64,000 nt of DNA from Branchinecta lynchi (lineage: Eukaryota; Arthropoda; Branchiopoda; Anostraca; Branchinectidae): contig JAKZAP010000014.1 of assembly GCA_023053575.1 (NCBI GenBank), positions 14,534,938 through 14,598,937 of the forward strand. The letters run 5' to 3'. Position numbers and translations under genes: made by a program. The notes beneath the pieces are model-generated. The model searched no databases. It was not told the DNA's origin and saw only the letters and a list, made by a program, of their open reading frames with translations. Shown one piece after another: positions 1 through 11,370 of the stretch; within the stretch, counting starts at the first letter, position 1; every line of letters starts with the position of its first letter.

Positions 1-28
1 TCAGCATGGAAATGTCACCTACTTTCGA

Positions 29-282
29 AACAAGACCAAAGGTTTCGATTAAATCCCAAAAATGTAATATCTACTGGACAACCGATCCAGACAATCGAAT
101 ATTTCTGGTCTTCGCCAGACCCGTTTTACATTTTGCTATTTATCCATAATCAACTGCTCGAACATGTACAAAAAAATGACAACATTTTGGTGTCTTTGAC
201 AACTTTTGGCCAAACAACTAATCAGATGAGAAAACCAAGGTCAGATATGAAGGAAAAATTACGTTTTGGGATCCCCCAAAAA
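29..282 (+). repeat. Family B, short copy without the tandem core
   Basis: Begins with the family B head (ACAAGACCAAAGGTTTCG) and ends with the family B terminus (ACGTTTTGGGATCCC). The ~137-bp tandem units between head and tail are missing, so this is an internally deleted copy. The stretches 283-466 and 642-876 hold nothing I recognise. Confidence 0.7.
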
Positions 283-466
283 GGCTATTTCATCCCGTTA
301 TCGGTTATCAGATATACGGCGTACTTTTGTCGTTCCCCATGGGGACTGCTTGGAGAGTCCGGGGAGCCACGAGGATAGAGGAAGCTCAAGAGGGAGTCAC
401 TTTCTTGGGACTCTCTTTGTCTCTCTTACTTTGATTTAAAAAAAAAATGGCAGATGTATCTCCTAG

Positions 467-641
467 CAGGGCCGTGTTAAGGAATTTATTTTTGGGGGAT
501 TTCAGCGCGGGTCGGACCTGTTCCATACCTAACAGTAAAACGATAACACAAATCAGGCTACAGCCTATAGAAAAACGATTATTTTTGTGCTTTGGTGGGG
601 GGTCGAACCCCATACCCCTCCCCCCTGCAGACGGGGCCTAG
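467..641 (+). mobile_element. Family C MITE, diverged copy
   Basis: Starts CAGGGCCGTG and ends near ACGGGGCCTAG. It shares with the other four copies the GGAATTTATT motif, a GCGGGTCGGAC motif, a CCTATA segment and a G-run followed by a C-run. It is the most diverged copy and its target duplication is not convincing. Confidence 0.65.
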
Positions 642-876
642 CGTCCTTGCACAACTTATTCAAGTGACGCAATTAGTCTGTGAACGCTATGATCCACTGT
701 ACATGACTTTCGTTTGTTCTGATTCTTTTTTTCATCAACCCATAAAATTTCTTAGTTTATAAAAATAAATCATAATCAGAACAAAAAAGACGTCTGTTTC
801 CCGAAATCGGTCATATCCGACAATTAAACCTTGACTGATCACAGGAATTCCTTTTAACGAACCCTAGTATCTGTCC

Positions 877-2033
877 AACAAGACCAAAGGTTTCGATGGG
901 GTCCCAAAAATTCAATATTTGATCCAGACAATTGGGTCTTGTCTTCGCCAGGGTCCAGGCTTTGCCAGACTCCTTGAACATTTTTACTATTAAAATTCAG
1001 AAACAGATTAATCATATGAGAAAACCAAGTTCAGATATTGAATCAGCATGTGTGTTTACCCTGTAAGTCATATCTGTTTTGACGAAAAGTTCCTGCCACT
1101 TCTGCCAATTTCGCGGTTTCGGACGAATTCCGGACTACTTGTCCGGCGAAAAAAGAAAGCTCAAAAACGAACTCAGCGTATCTTCGGATTCCGGTCGAAC
1201 TATATGTCCGGGTAAAAATGATTGTCATGCACTGATTCACCATCTCTTTACCCCTATAACTTTTAACAATTTTCGGTTTTAGCCGGATTCCGGGCGAACT
1301 ACTTGTCTGGGTAGAACATTGTTTTCACATAAGTGTTCAGAATGTCTTCTTATCCCTAAATCGAACATCTAATCAACTCCAAATAAAACTTTTACTTTTA
1401 ACAAACTTTCCGGTTTTTTGGCCGGATTCCGGGCGAACTACTTTTTCGGTGAGAAATTGGTTTTCATCACTGTGTTCATCATGTCTTTCTAACCCTTAAA
1501 TCGAGCATCTAATCAACTTCAAATAAAACTTTTACTTTTAACAGACTTTCCGGTTTTGGCCGGATTCCGGGCTAACTACTTGTCCGGCGAAAAAACGGTT
1601 TTCACCATCATGTTTAGCATGTCTTCTTGCCCCTAAATCGAACATCTAATCAACTTCAAATACAAAATTTACTTTTAACGAACTTTCTGGTTTTGGCCGG
1701 ATTCCAGGTGAACTACTTTTCCGATGACAAAATGATTTTGACCATCGTGTTCAACATGTCTTCTTATCCCATAATTGACTATCACATTATCTGTTTAGAA
1801 ATATTTCGTTTGCCCTTTAATTTAAACCCCCTCCCCTACACCTAAATGTAGGGCTACATAGCCCATCTACGAACTTGACCTTACTCTTGACCCAAAGAAT
1901 CCTCACACCAAGTTTCATCAAAATATCTCATTTCCTTCGAGAGTTATAGTGCGCACAGACGGACGGACGGACAGACGGACAACTTTTGCGATGTCATAGG
2001 TATCCCTCCACTTACGATTTGGGATCCCAAAAA
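877..2033 (+). repeat. Family B element, complete
   Basis: Complete copy. The head has AACAAGACC pairing with GGGTCTTGT about 60 bp downstream. It is followed by about five ~137-bp units (each with a TTCCGGTTTTGGCCGGATTC core, CTTGTCCGGCGA and CATCTAATCAACTTCAAAT), the CACCAAGTTTCATC block, a (GACGGACA)n tract and the GGGATCCC end. Short open frames across the units come from the unit periodicity and are not genes. Confidence 0.85.
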
Positions 2034-2173
2034 CCAACTAGATCAGCAACCAAACCGACTCCACATCAAATAAGAAACATCACATGAAAAGGAGTTCTTG
2101 GTTGATGACGGTGATGATAATTGGAGCATTCCCTGACCAAGGGGAGTTGCAAGAATGCGGGACGTGGCAAAAA

Positions 2174-3297
2174 AACAAGACCAAGATTCCGATAGGATCC
2201 CAAAAACTGAACATGTATTAGACTCCGTGATCCAGACAATCGGGTCTTAAATCCGGTCTTCACCAGACCACTATTTATCCGTGATCAACCGCTTGCACAC
2301 GAAATGATGCCATTTTGATATTTTTGACACATTACGGCTAAACAACTAATCAGACGACAAAAACCAAGTTCCGGTGTGGATTCAGGACGGTATGCATGTT
2401 TACCCCTAGCCTATATATCACCTGTAATCGACTTTATACCCCTAGCCTATATATCACCTGTAATCGACTTTAGAAAAGTCTGTAACTTCACAGATTCCTC
2501 GTTTTAGCTGTATTCCGGGCCAACTGCATGCACGCAGAGAAAAAGACCTGATGACATCGAGGGGCGAACCAAGAACCAATCGATCCAAATTTCCAGGTAT
2601 TGGCGAAAATAAAGTCCAGAAATGGATTTCTGGAATGTTCTTACCCCCCATACGAACCTCTCATCGAAATAAGAATGAACGTTTGTTTTTACCAAATTTT
2701 CGGCTTGGTCGGATTCCCGGTAAACTTCTTGTCCGGCGAGAAAGATCTCGATTCAACATGTCTCCTTACCTTTAACATCGGTTATCTCATTCCGTTATTT
2801 AAAATTCCTGGCAGATTTCCGGTTTCGGCCGGTTTCCGGCGAACTACTTGTACGGCAAGAAAATCAACTTCAGAAACAAATGCAACATGTCTTTTTATCC
2901 CGAAATCTAACCTCTAATCAACTGCATAAAACTTTTACTTTTGACAAATTTTCCGGGTTTGGCCGGATTCTGGCTGAACTACTTGTTCGGCGAGAAAATA
3001 AATTTCAAACTCGGATCCAGCTTGGCTCCTTACCCCTAAATCGATTATCTCATTAGCTTTTAAAAAATATTTTTTCTCCGCTTAATTTTAAAATCCTCTC
3101 CCCCACCCCTAAATACAGAGGTACAAAACTATCGGCGAACATGACCTGTACTTCGACCCACAGAATCGTCATACCAGGTTTGAAAAAATTATCTCAACCC
3201 CTTCGAGAGTTATCGTGCTAACAGACAGACAGACGGACGCACAAACTTTACAAAGGCATGTGAATCCCGTCACTAACGTTTTGGGATCTCAAAAAAA
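2174..3297 (+). repeat. Family B element, diverged complete copy
   Basis: Head AACAAGACCAAGATTCCGAT, diverged tandem units, (GACAGACA)n tract and an end at ACGTTTTGGGATCTC, which carries a point change in the terminal palindrome. A 41-bp direct duplication (TACCCCTAGCCTATATATCA, twice) lies at about 2400-2465. Confidence 0.8.
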
Positions 3298-4572
3298 CAC
3301 GGGACAAACAAAAATGCGGGGATTCCGCTGTGGGAGTCCCCAGGTAACGGCAAGATTACACTTACAGGCTGCTTACAGGCAAACCAAAATAATCCGATAG
3401 GATGATCATGTGATCAATTGTTGCTTAAAATCTGCAGCAAATCTGAGGAAATTCTCCTGGACCTAAACTGCCAAGAACCATTTTATAATAGTAAACACGT
3501 TTTAAAGAAGGTTATATCGAATGTTAAAGCGGTCATGGATAAAGATCAGGCCATATATGGTTTGGTCGGAGTGATTTTTTTTTCGTTGTAAAGCATGACT
3601 ATCGCAAAAGGTCATCAACTTGGTGACAAATTACCCAGAATAGGATCCATTTTCTATGAGCTGATACAAGGGTATGTTTTCATATTTGTGCCACAACCCT
3701 TTTGATTTTCGTGTACACATACATACCGAAAAGTCAGAACTATCTCAAACACAACCCACCGCTCACCACAGAGGTAAATCTGACACTGCAGAATCCTGCG
3801 GATTCCCACCCTTGCGAAAAAAAAAATGATAAGAAAACGAGTTTCACGAATGCCGAAATTCCCTGGTAGGAAAAGGATCGTAAACTGTCATGATTCCTTT
3901 ATTGTCTTTTAGACCGTAAAATTTGATTTACGCCTCAACTAGGGTCCAAGTGCCGGATTGAACAAGATGAATACTTTGTTCCGTCGGTCCGGGTAAAACC
4001 GAGTAGCGTAATAAAAATTGTTTTACAGCGAATAATAACAATCTGTCTGAGAAACTTGTTTCACATAATATTAGAGGTGGCGAAGCAGATTACCATCAAA
4101 ATATGGTCAGGAAGAAGTCGAATTTTTTTGCAACGACAATAGTTAACGACGTTATAGATCCTACAACCCGTAAGAAAAATAAACTGTATACTGAATATAA
4201 GAATCCGTGTTTGTAAGAAAAAATTCGATTTGCCAGTCATTAATCTCAGATACAATTTACTACTCACAAATAAGGGATAAAGCTATTACGATTACGATTA
4301 CTTGCTTGGAGACAGGTCGTATTTTTGTCATGGAAAAGATTCAGATTAATTCTTATGAGTAGCAACTTTGGCACGATGAAATTTAACGAGTTTACGAATA
4401 CTCTTGATGACTATCTCTCCTTGCCGATCCCAAATCTCCGGCCTCTCCGGGTACCGAGCGGAAGAAAGGCAGAAGTGGTGTCACAGCTGCTGCCAAAGAT
4501 CGCGGTGATTGATTGACATTGGATTTGAGCCGTTGAGTTTGAGTAGTACGGACACGCTTACTCCTTCTGCTT
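3298..4572. other. No recognised feature
   Basis: Sequence with only short open frames, no splice-bounded exon I can support, and no match to the repeat families defined elsewhere in the window. Confidence 0.5.
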
Positions 4573-5262
4573 AAAGTTCAATGGGCACATCAAACTACCC
4601 CAATCCCACTCTGTAAAAACCTAGGAACAATGCTTACCCCCTAGCTCAGCAGCTTTTTCAACAGTTTCCTCTCTGTGATATTTCAAAGCGTGATTTTTGG
4701 GCCAGTACATGCTCAGTTTACTAGCTTGGACAAAGATAAAAGTAATATTTCTTATAACACTTAGTAGATCTTTATTTAATGCATAAATCAGCTTGTCTAA
4801 TTCAGAATTGAATAGGCTATTTGTTTTTGAATGACTTTAGTAGCTATGTTATATTTATAAACTTATTGCATATTCTGGTACATTTTATAAAGCAAGTTAA
4901 TCAAGCTTCACAACACTATTCCACAAAGAAAAACTTTTAATAGGCACTTAAAACATGGAACTTCTGATGACATACTAGAACAATCGTGTAAACTGAATCT
5001 GCGGCTTGACTTATTGGTGACATCTCAAATACATCCTTTTCTATCAAGCCTTGCTGGGAGTTTTTGAATTTCCTGCCACGATATTCCAGCTCCTAAGATT
5101 TGGATCGCCAGAATGTCAGAGATGTAAAGACAAGGGATAACAAGAAAACGGCCGATTTTCGTAGCGCCTTCTAAAGGAAGTCGGAAATGTTTATTTCTGA
5201 AGCATTTAATACAAAGTAAAGCATTAGAGGTGTCCATTGTGCTTTAAGGATCATTGGCGTGT
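4573..5262 (+). repeat. Family J repeat, copy 1
   Basis: Matches 43730-44625 in order: AAGTTCAATGGGCA, a TTTACTAGCTT block, AACAAGAAAACGGC, and the end CCATTGTGCTTTAAG. The copies are diverged and differ by insertions. No terminal repeats or coding capacity recognised. Confidence 0.7.
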
Positions 5263-5400
5263 TTTGGATTGGTCATATAGAGTATTCCACTACCCATAAG
5301 GCAATGCATGTAGAAAAGCGACGACCGCACTCCACGGTGTTATACTAAGAATGGTTAAAGAAGAGTCAGCAGTCACCAGCCTGAGATATGGACACTCAAT

Positions 5401-5637
5401 AGTTGCGTTTTTGATCGAAGTTTTGTTCGCCGTTAGAGTAGACGGTTGCTTAATTTCCGGCGATGCTTGCCCGGTTGACGTTTCTTCGACGATTCAGCTT
5501 CGAACTAGATAGCTCAAGAACTTCGACGGTCAGAGTTTGAAGGAAGAAGGAACTGTAACCGGCCACCAAAAACGGTAATTAAACAAAGACCTTTGAGGTT
5601 GAAGGTAACTTCAAACTTCGATCAAAATCGCAACTAA
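5401..5637 (+). mobile_element. Family L MITE with terminal inverted repeats
   Basis: The left end TAGTTGCGTTTTTGATCG is inverted at the right end (CGATCAAAATCGCAACTA), about 25 bp in all. The TA at each outer edge would fit a Tc1/mariner-type duplication, but this is only inferred. The interior matches 7905-8170. Confidence 0.7.
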
Positions 5638-5984
5638 TGTACTGCTAAAAAGATTGTGTACTACTTGCCGTATTTTTCTGTGGACGAGAGTCGAACTATT
5701 TATTATGTGGACTGACTCCCCTTTCCAAACGGCGGGTGAAAAACAGATTACTTACTTACTCTACTGTTTGGTCATGTGCAGCACTAGTCTTGATGATTAA
5801 CAAGCCCTGAATGTGCGAACTGTTAATCTCTACATTGTTTGTTTAATGATAGCTTAGTGTAAAAGATTAAAAAACTTGAACTTGAAATTTGAAGTAAATC
5901 GCTATCCGGGCACAGAAGCAGGGGCGTTCGAATTCCTTTTCTAGCTTTATGCTATTCCGGCTTACGTAAACTGACTGATCTCAT

Positions 5985-6182
5985 AGTGAATTAATTAATG
6001 AATTTATGACGCACTGCCCGAGGGCGTAAGTGCAGTAAAAAGGATAAAGAAATATAAAATAATCGCAAAACACTCAACAAATATTTTTCATAAAGGTTCA
6101 CTAATTTACAATCACGTTGATGGGGTCGTGAACAGGTAATTTTCCAATCGGAGAACACAAATTAGAGAACTAGTGATAAGCT
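5985..6182 (-). repeat. Family P repeat, copy 1, possible retroposon tail
   Basis: Matches 20523-20790. On the minus strand it ends with a CCC...GGGCAGTGCGTCA motif followed by ATT-rich short repeats, similar to the 3' ends of the SINE at 42583 and the retrotransposon at 31822. The stretch 5638-5984 holds nothing recognised. Confidence 0.55.
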
Positions 6183-6290
6183 ATCAGGACTAAAAGAATA
6201 CATGAGCTCTGATACTCTTCTAATTATCGCTCCCGCTGAACTCCAATACAATCCATGAGTATCTGATTATTTTATTATTACACAAATGTT

Positions 6291-6450
6291 CCCTTTAGTC
6301 CTTGATGCTTTATTCCTGTCCGGCCATACTACTCCCATTCAAAAGTACAGACTGTAATACCTTGATGCTTCCCTTTAGTCCTTGATGCTTTATTCCTGTC
6401 CGGCCATACTGCTCCCATTCAAAACTACAGACTGTAATACCCATTGATGT
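6291..6450 (+). repeat. 80-bp tandem duplication
   Basis: CCCTTTAGTCCTTGATGCTT begins at 6291 and again at 6371. Two nearly identical 80-bp units lie head to tail, followed by an 18-base C-run near 6481. Confidence 0.85.
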
Positions 6451-6520
6451 GGCCTTTCCCTGATGGAAGAGTGAGGCTATCCCCCCCCCCCCCCTCCCTC
6501 GATTTCGGAGGGGCACAAAA

Positions 6521-6740
6521 TCCTTTTTGGCCCCTAAATAGCTTCCAAAAGGAACCTTGATTTGTTTAGGGGCACATAACCCATCGGAAGGGCGTTACGT
6601 CACGGAGTCAACAATAGATTCCTTTGAATGACCTAGATCAAGTTCACAGGAACAATAATTACAAAATTAATCCCGCAACCGGAAACGCCGTCGAATCATG
6701 AACTTGATAACGTATCGGATGTATCAAGACAACCTTGCTA
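6521..6740 (+). repeat. Family O repeat, copy 1
   Basis: Matches 15305-15530, sharing GCGTTA(C/T)(G/A)TCACG, AGTCAACAAT, GACCTAGATCAAGTTCAC and GCAACCGGAAACGCCGTCG. No coding content recognised. Confidence 0.7.
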
Positions 6741-6942
6741 TTAATAACACAAATAGACCGCTTTGGAAAAGGAAGGGGCCTTCCTTACTTCATCTGCAGT
6801 CTGGAAATTTACCGAATCTCTCAGCAGCAATGCCAACTCGAACCAATTCAGAATATTCATGCTTAATCAAGTTTAGTCCGAGCATTCTAACATTTTCAAT
6901 GTCTAGCTCCCCTTCATCCAAGTCAAAACAGGGAACGGTAAG

Positions 6943-7166
6943 CAGTGTTGCCACAGTGACACAAATTACAGAGTGACTTTTGGTCGAAAACAGTGATTTG
7001 GGAGTGAAATTTCGTTTTCATGAAAAAATGGGAAACGGTATACTCACTTTTGGTAGGAATCACTGCTGGAAAATGACAACTCTGGACGTTTTTTGAAAAA
7101 AGAATGACAAAAATAAAATAGAGTGACAATTCACTCCATCGCGCGACATGTGATGTGGCAACCCTG
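6943..7166 (+). mobile_element. hAT-type MITE with perfect 8-bp target duplication
   Basis: Terminal inverted repeats CAGTGTTGCCACA / TGTGGCAACCCTG. The flanks are identical 8-bp duplications ACGGTAAG at 6935-6942 and 7167-7174. The 224-bp interior is AGTGAC-rich with no coding frame. Eight-bp duplications and a CAG-starting inverted repeat are the hallmark of the hAT superfamily; the transposase must come from elsewhere. Confidence 0.92.
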
Positions 7167-7174
7167 ACGGTAAG

Positions 7175-7904
7175 ACCGTGGGATCAGCTAGTGGCGCCAT
7201 CTACAGCACCGACCTGGGCAAGCTCAAAATAGATGTTAACAGGAAAAATCAGACAACTAGTGTTTAAATAATAGTTAAAAAAAAAAAAATCAATAAAAAT
7301 TATTGTGTCCACTGAGGTTATCGTATGCTGTCTGACCCACTACATAATTCACGAGCGGGCGAAACAGAAGGACCCGAACTGGCGAAACTGTCATAAAGGG
7401 TTTTCAGTTTTCTGTAAATGAAAATAATGTTGCTTCGCGTTAAGATTTTTCAGAAAGAAAAAGCGCAATAGTGTTTACAATAACTTCGACAATTTACTAG
7501 TTGCTAACTAGTCCTTTCGACTAGTAATGAATTCTCCCTTGCTATTTTCAGCCAGGTCAAATCACTCCTTAAAGCCAATAGTGAAAACCGAATATTTCAT
7601 TATTTTTCAGTAACCAGTCATAGTCCCTACGTTTTCGTCAGTCGTTCGCATGTCATAGCATTGTCAATCCGCTCTATTAATTATAGGAGTTTCCTTAAAG
7701 TATGCATGAACACCCGACAGTTTGCATCTTTACTCACTTCAGTCTGCCAAAAAAACAAATAACATGCTGCCACAAAGTTCACCCAAGTTTCGTAGTTATA
7801 AGCTTTCACTGGGTAGATTTAGTGCGACGTGATGTCAGGCCACGCTTTATAATCTCTCGGGGAAATCGTAGATGGATATTGTCAGTGGACTTTTGTAATG
7901 TTTT
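7175..7904. other. No recognised feature
   Basis: AT-rich sequence with an A-run near 7280. No exon or repeat family recognised. Confidence 0.5.
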
Positions 7905-8170
7905 CGAGAGTAGTTGCGTTTTTTATGGAAACTGTGTTCGCAGTACTTCGCAGTTGACTTAACCGGTTGCTTAATTTCCGTTTTCAAACGCCATCGAAGT
8001 TCGCCGTTTGCTTAATTAGTCTTTTTATGACTCCGGCGATCCTTGCCCGGTCGCCGTTTCATCAACGTTTCAGGCAAACTTCGAACTTGCTAGCTCACGA
8101 AATTTGACGGTCAGAGTTTAAAGCATAAAGGAACTGTTACCGGCATCCAAAAACAGTAATTAAAACTAGC
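7905..8170 (+). repeat. Family L repeat, copy 2
   Basis: Matches the interior of 5401-5637 (GACGGTCAGAGTTT, GGAACTGT(A/T)ACCGGC, CCAAAAAC(G/A)GTAATTAAA) with extra sequence inserted near 7975-8035. The right inverted repeat is not preserved. The stretch 8171-8614 holds nothing recognised. Confidence 0.65.
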
Positions 8171-8614
8171 GAGTTAGTAATTATTTCCACCACGGGAAAA
8201 AAGGAAAACGCATTTCAACCTTCTGGCTACCCATGGGTAACCTCTAGTTTGTAAAGTAGTGCGGTAGCCTACGCTGCATGAAAGTTGTAAATGTCATGAA
8301 GATACAATAAAAACGAGACGTTCGGCATTGCATCTCTATTGTTTATAGTGGGAGGGACGGCCTATTTTTTACGACTTCTTTCAAACCACTATAACCGAGA
8401 AACAAAATCGGATTCCAACCTAGTGTGATGCAGAAGGTAGCCGATCATAAAAGATGGATGACAAGACGTACAGTAGAGGTATGCTTATGTGAACACTTTT
8501 TTACTGTTCCACTACCTTCGCTTTCTTACTTGCATATAAAAAAGTAAAATGGAAAAGAAAAATAACAAACTTGAAGCAGAAATTCAATTAACTTTCTTTG
8601 ATTTTTAATTTATT

Positions 8615-11240
8615 AACAAGAGCTACGAGCTCATATGGCACTTATTACGAGTAGGTGGTACAAGAAAGTAGAAGAGAAACTTCAGAGAAACTTCACAAAA
8701 CAGCCCGCCATCCAAAAATGCGGTTCGGACCTAGAATTAGGATATCTAGTTTCCCTAAAGCCAGAAAATTTCCGACATCACCTCCAAGCCATCGCCAGCC
8801 TTCCAAGTTTCAACCCAAGAAATCCACTCGCTATAGGCGAGACGTGCCCAAGATTTCCGGAACTCTCCTTCCAACTCCGCCCACCGTGGCTGAATGCGAC
8901 TCAAAAGCATAAATGTCGCATCTCTGACTTATCCTCTTCCCGTCCTTCAAGTTTGACTGGAATCGGAGCAGAGCCTATCTTCAAATATCCGAGTTCCACT
9001 CTCCCTCCCCCACCTTTTCCGGATCCTGTCCGGACGCCAAATAACAAATCAAGGTCGCATAAACTCAGCACTGTTCAACTTGCACGTTATTTTTTCCATC
9101 CGTTTGGTTTGTGTGCATGTCAAAAGCTTTTTACAACCCCCATAATGGTCGGATAGAGCAAACCACTATTTTCAAGTCAGTCTGTTCTGGTCCTTGATAC
9201 GTCTTCCAAGTTTCGTCCTAGAACGTCAGGAAGCTCCGATCTTACGGTATCGCCAGAATTAAGCCCCCCAACTCCCCAATCGTGTCTGAATCTGGTCCGG
9301 TTATGTCGACGATGTATCTAGGAGTTGCGCTTGTTCTTCCACCAAGTCTCATTCCGATCCCTCCACTCTAAGCGTTTCCCAAGATTTCCGGTTCTCCCCT
9401 CAGGCTCCCGCCAAAGTCACCGGATCCAATCTGGATTTGAACTGGGTCGTCTGAGACTTGGCGTCTTTCAAAATATCAATAGTCGGATCGAGGAATCGAC
9501 TATTCTCAAGTCAATCTATTCGGGGCCCTGGCACGCCTACCAAGTTTCATCATCCTAGCACATTAGGTAGAAAGCGTTTCCAAAGATTTCCGGTTCCCCC
9601 CTCGAACTCCTCCCAATGTCACCGGATTCGGTCCGTATTTAAAATGGGGCCCCTGCACCAGGTCTTTCTAAATATCAAGTTTCATTTGAATCCGATCACC
9701 CTTAGCTGAGCTTGCCACTAGATTCCGCATTCCCCATCCCTACAATCCCCCACGACGGTCGGATCGGGGAAACGACATTCTCAAGTCAACCTGTTCGGGC
9801 ACCTGACAAGCCTGCCAAGTTTCATCGTCCTAGCAAATTAGGAAGTACCGAACTCACTAGAAACTCGGACCCCCCCCCCCCCCCCCCCCCCCAACTCTCC
9901 CACAGTGACCGGATCCGTTCCGGTTAAGTCATTCACGTATATAAGACTTGTGCTTGTTCTTCCTACCATGTTTCATCTCGAACCCTCCACTTTAAGGGTT
10001 TCCCAAAATTTCCGGTTCCCCCCTCCGACACCCCCAATATCAGCGGATCCGGTCTGGATTTAAAATGGGGCGTCTGAGACATGAGGTCTTTCTATATAAT
10101 AAGTTTTATTAAGATCAGATCACCTGTTCGCAAGTTAAAAATACCTCACTTTCCGGACCCCCCCCCTCCCCCCGGATGGTCGGATCGGGGAAACGAATAT
10201 TCTCATGTCAACCTGTTCGAGTCCCTTACGCGCCTGCCAAGTTTCGTCGTCATAGCACACCAGGAACTACTGAATTCGCGGGATCACTAAATTCGGCCCT
10301 CCATCCAACTCCCCCACAGTGAACGGATCCGGTCCGATTATGTCAATCACGTATCTAGGGCTTGTGCTTGTTCTTTCCACCAAGTTTCATCCCGATCTCT
10401 CCACTCTAAGCATTTCCAAAGATTTCCACCCCCCACCCCCCTCCAGCTCCCCCCAATATCACCGGATCCGGTCCGGATATAAATTGGGATGTCTGAGACA
10501 CGAGGTCTTTCTATAAATCAAGTTTCATTAAGATCCGATAACCCGTTCGTAAGTTAAAAATACCTTATTTTTCCGGATTCTCCCTCCCTCTAGCCCCCCC
10601 CCCCCCTCAGATGGTCGGATCGGGGAAACGACTATTCTCAAGTCAATCTGTTCGGGTCTCTGACCTGGCTGCCAATTTTCATCGTCCTAGTACATCAGGA
10701 AGCACCAAACTCGCGGGATCCCTAGAAACACGGACCCTCTCCCCCCCCCAACATCCCCAAAGTGAGCGGATTCGTTCCGGTTAAGTCAATCATGTATCTA
10801 GGACTTTTGCTTGTTCTTTCCACCAAGTTTCATCCCGAGCTATCCACTCTACGTGTTTTCCAAGATTTCCAGTTTCCCCCTCCAACTCCCCCCAATGTCA
10901 CCGGATCCGGTCTGGATTTAGAATGGGACGTCTCAGACACGAGGTCCTTCCATATATCAAGTTTCATTAAGATCCGATCACCTGTTCGTCACTTAAAAAT
11001 ACCTCATTTTTCCCATTTTTTCCGGATTCCCGCTCCCTCCACTCCCTCCGAGATGGTTGGATCGGGGAAGCGAATACTTCTAATTTAATCTGGTCCGGTC
11101 CCTGACCTGGCTGCCAAGTTTCATCGTCCTAGCTTATTTGGAAGTGCCCGAACTAGCAAAACCGGGACCGACAGACCGACTGACGGACAGAAATTACAAT
11201 CGCTATATGGCACTTGGCCGAAGGGCAAGTGCAATAAAAA
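8615..11240 (+). repeat. Family A element, long copy with reiterated core
   Basis: The head AACAAGAGCTACGAGCTC (hairpin GAGCT-ACG-AGCTC) is followed by CATATGGCACTT. The core repeats about every 415-440 bp (CAAGTTTCATCCCGATC near 9965, 10380 and 10822) and contains CACCGGATCCGGTCCGGAT, GATCGGGGAA and long C-runs. The tail has a (GACCGACA)n tract, GCGATCGCTATATGGCACTTG and the terminal hairpin at 11204-11234. The open frame at 8635-9156 lies wholly inside the repeat and I do not call it a gene. Confidence 0.85.
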
Positions 11241-11345
11241 CAGAAGATCTTCATATAGTTGTGTGTGAAAGAATTGTAGACGGACGTTGAAGATTCCGGA
11301 AAACTCTGCTTTGTGTCACGAGCAAAACCCGGCACGGCCGAATTG
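11236..11345 (+). repeat. Family R fragment
   Basis: Nearly identical to 24465-24575 (AACAGAAGATCTTCATATAG, GACGTTGAAGATTCCGGAAA, CCCGGCACGGCCGAA) and related to 54125-54250. It starts immediately after the family A tail, and a second short family A tail fragment (11341-11370) follows it. Confidence 0.75.
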
Positions 11346-11370
11346 CGATCGCTATATGGCACTTGGCCGA

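Noticed and set aside
8635..9156. 173-codon open frame on the plus strand
   Set aside because: Entirely inside a family A element; the same sequence in other copies is not open.
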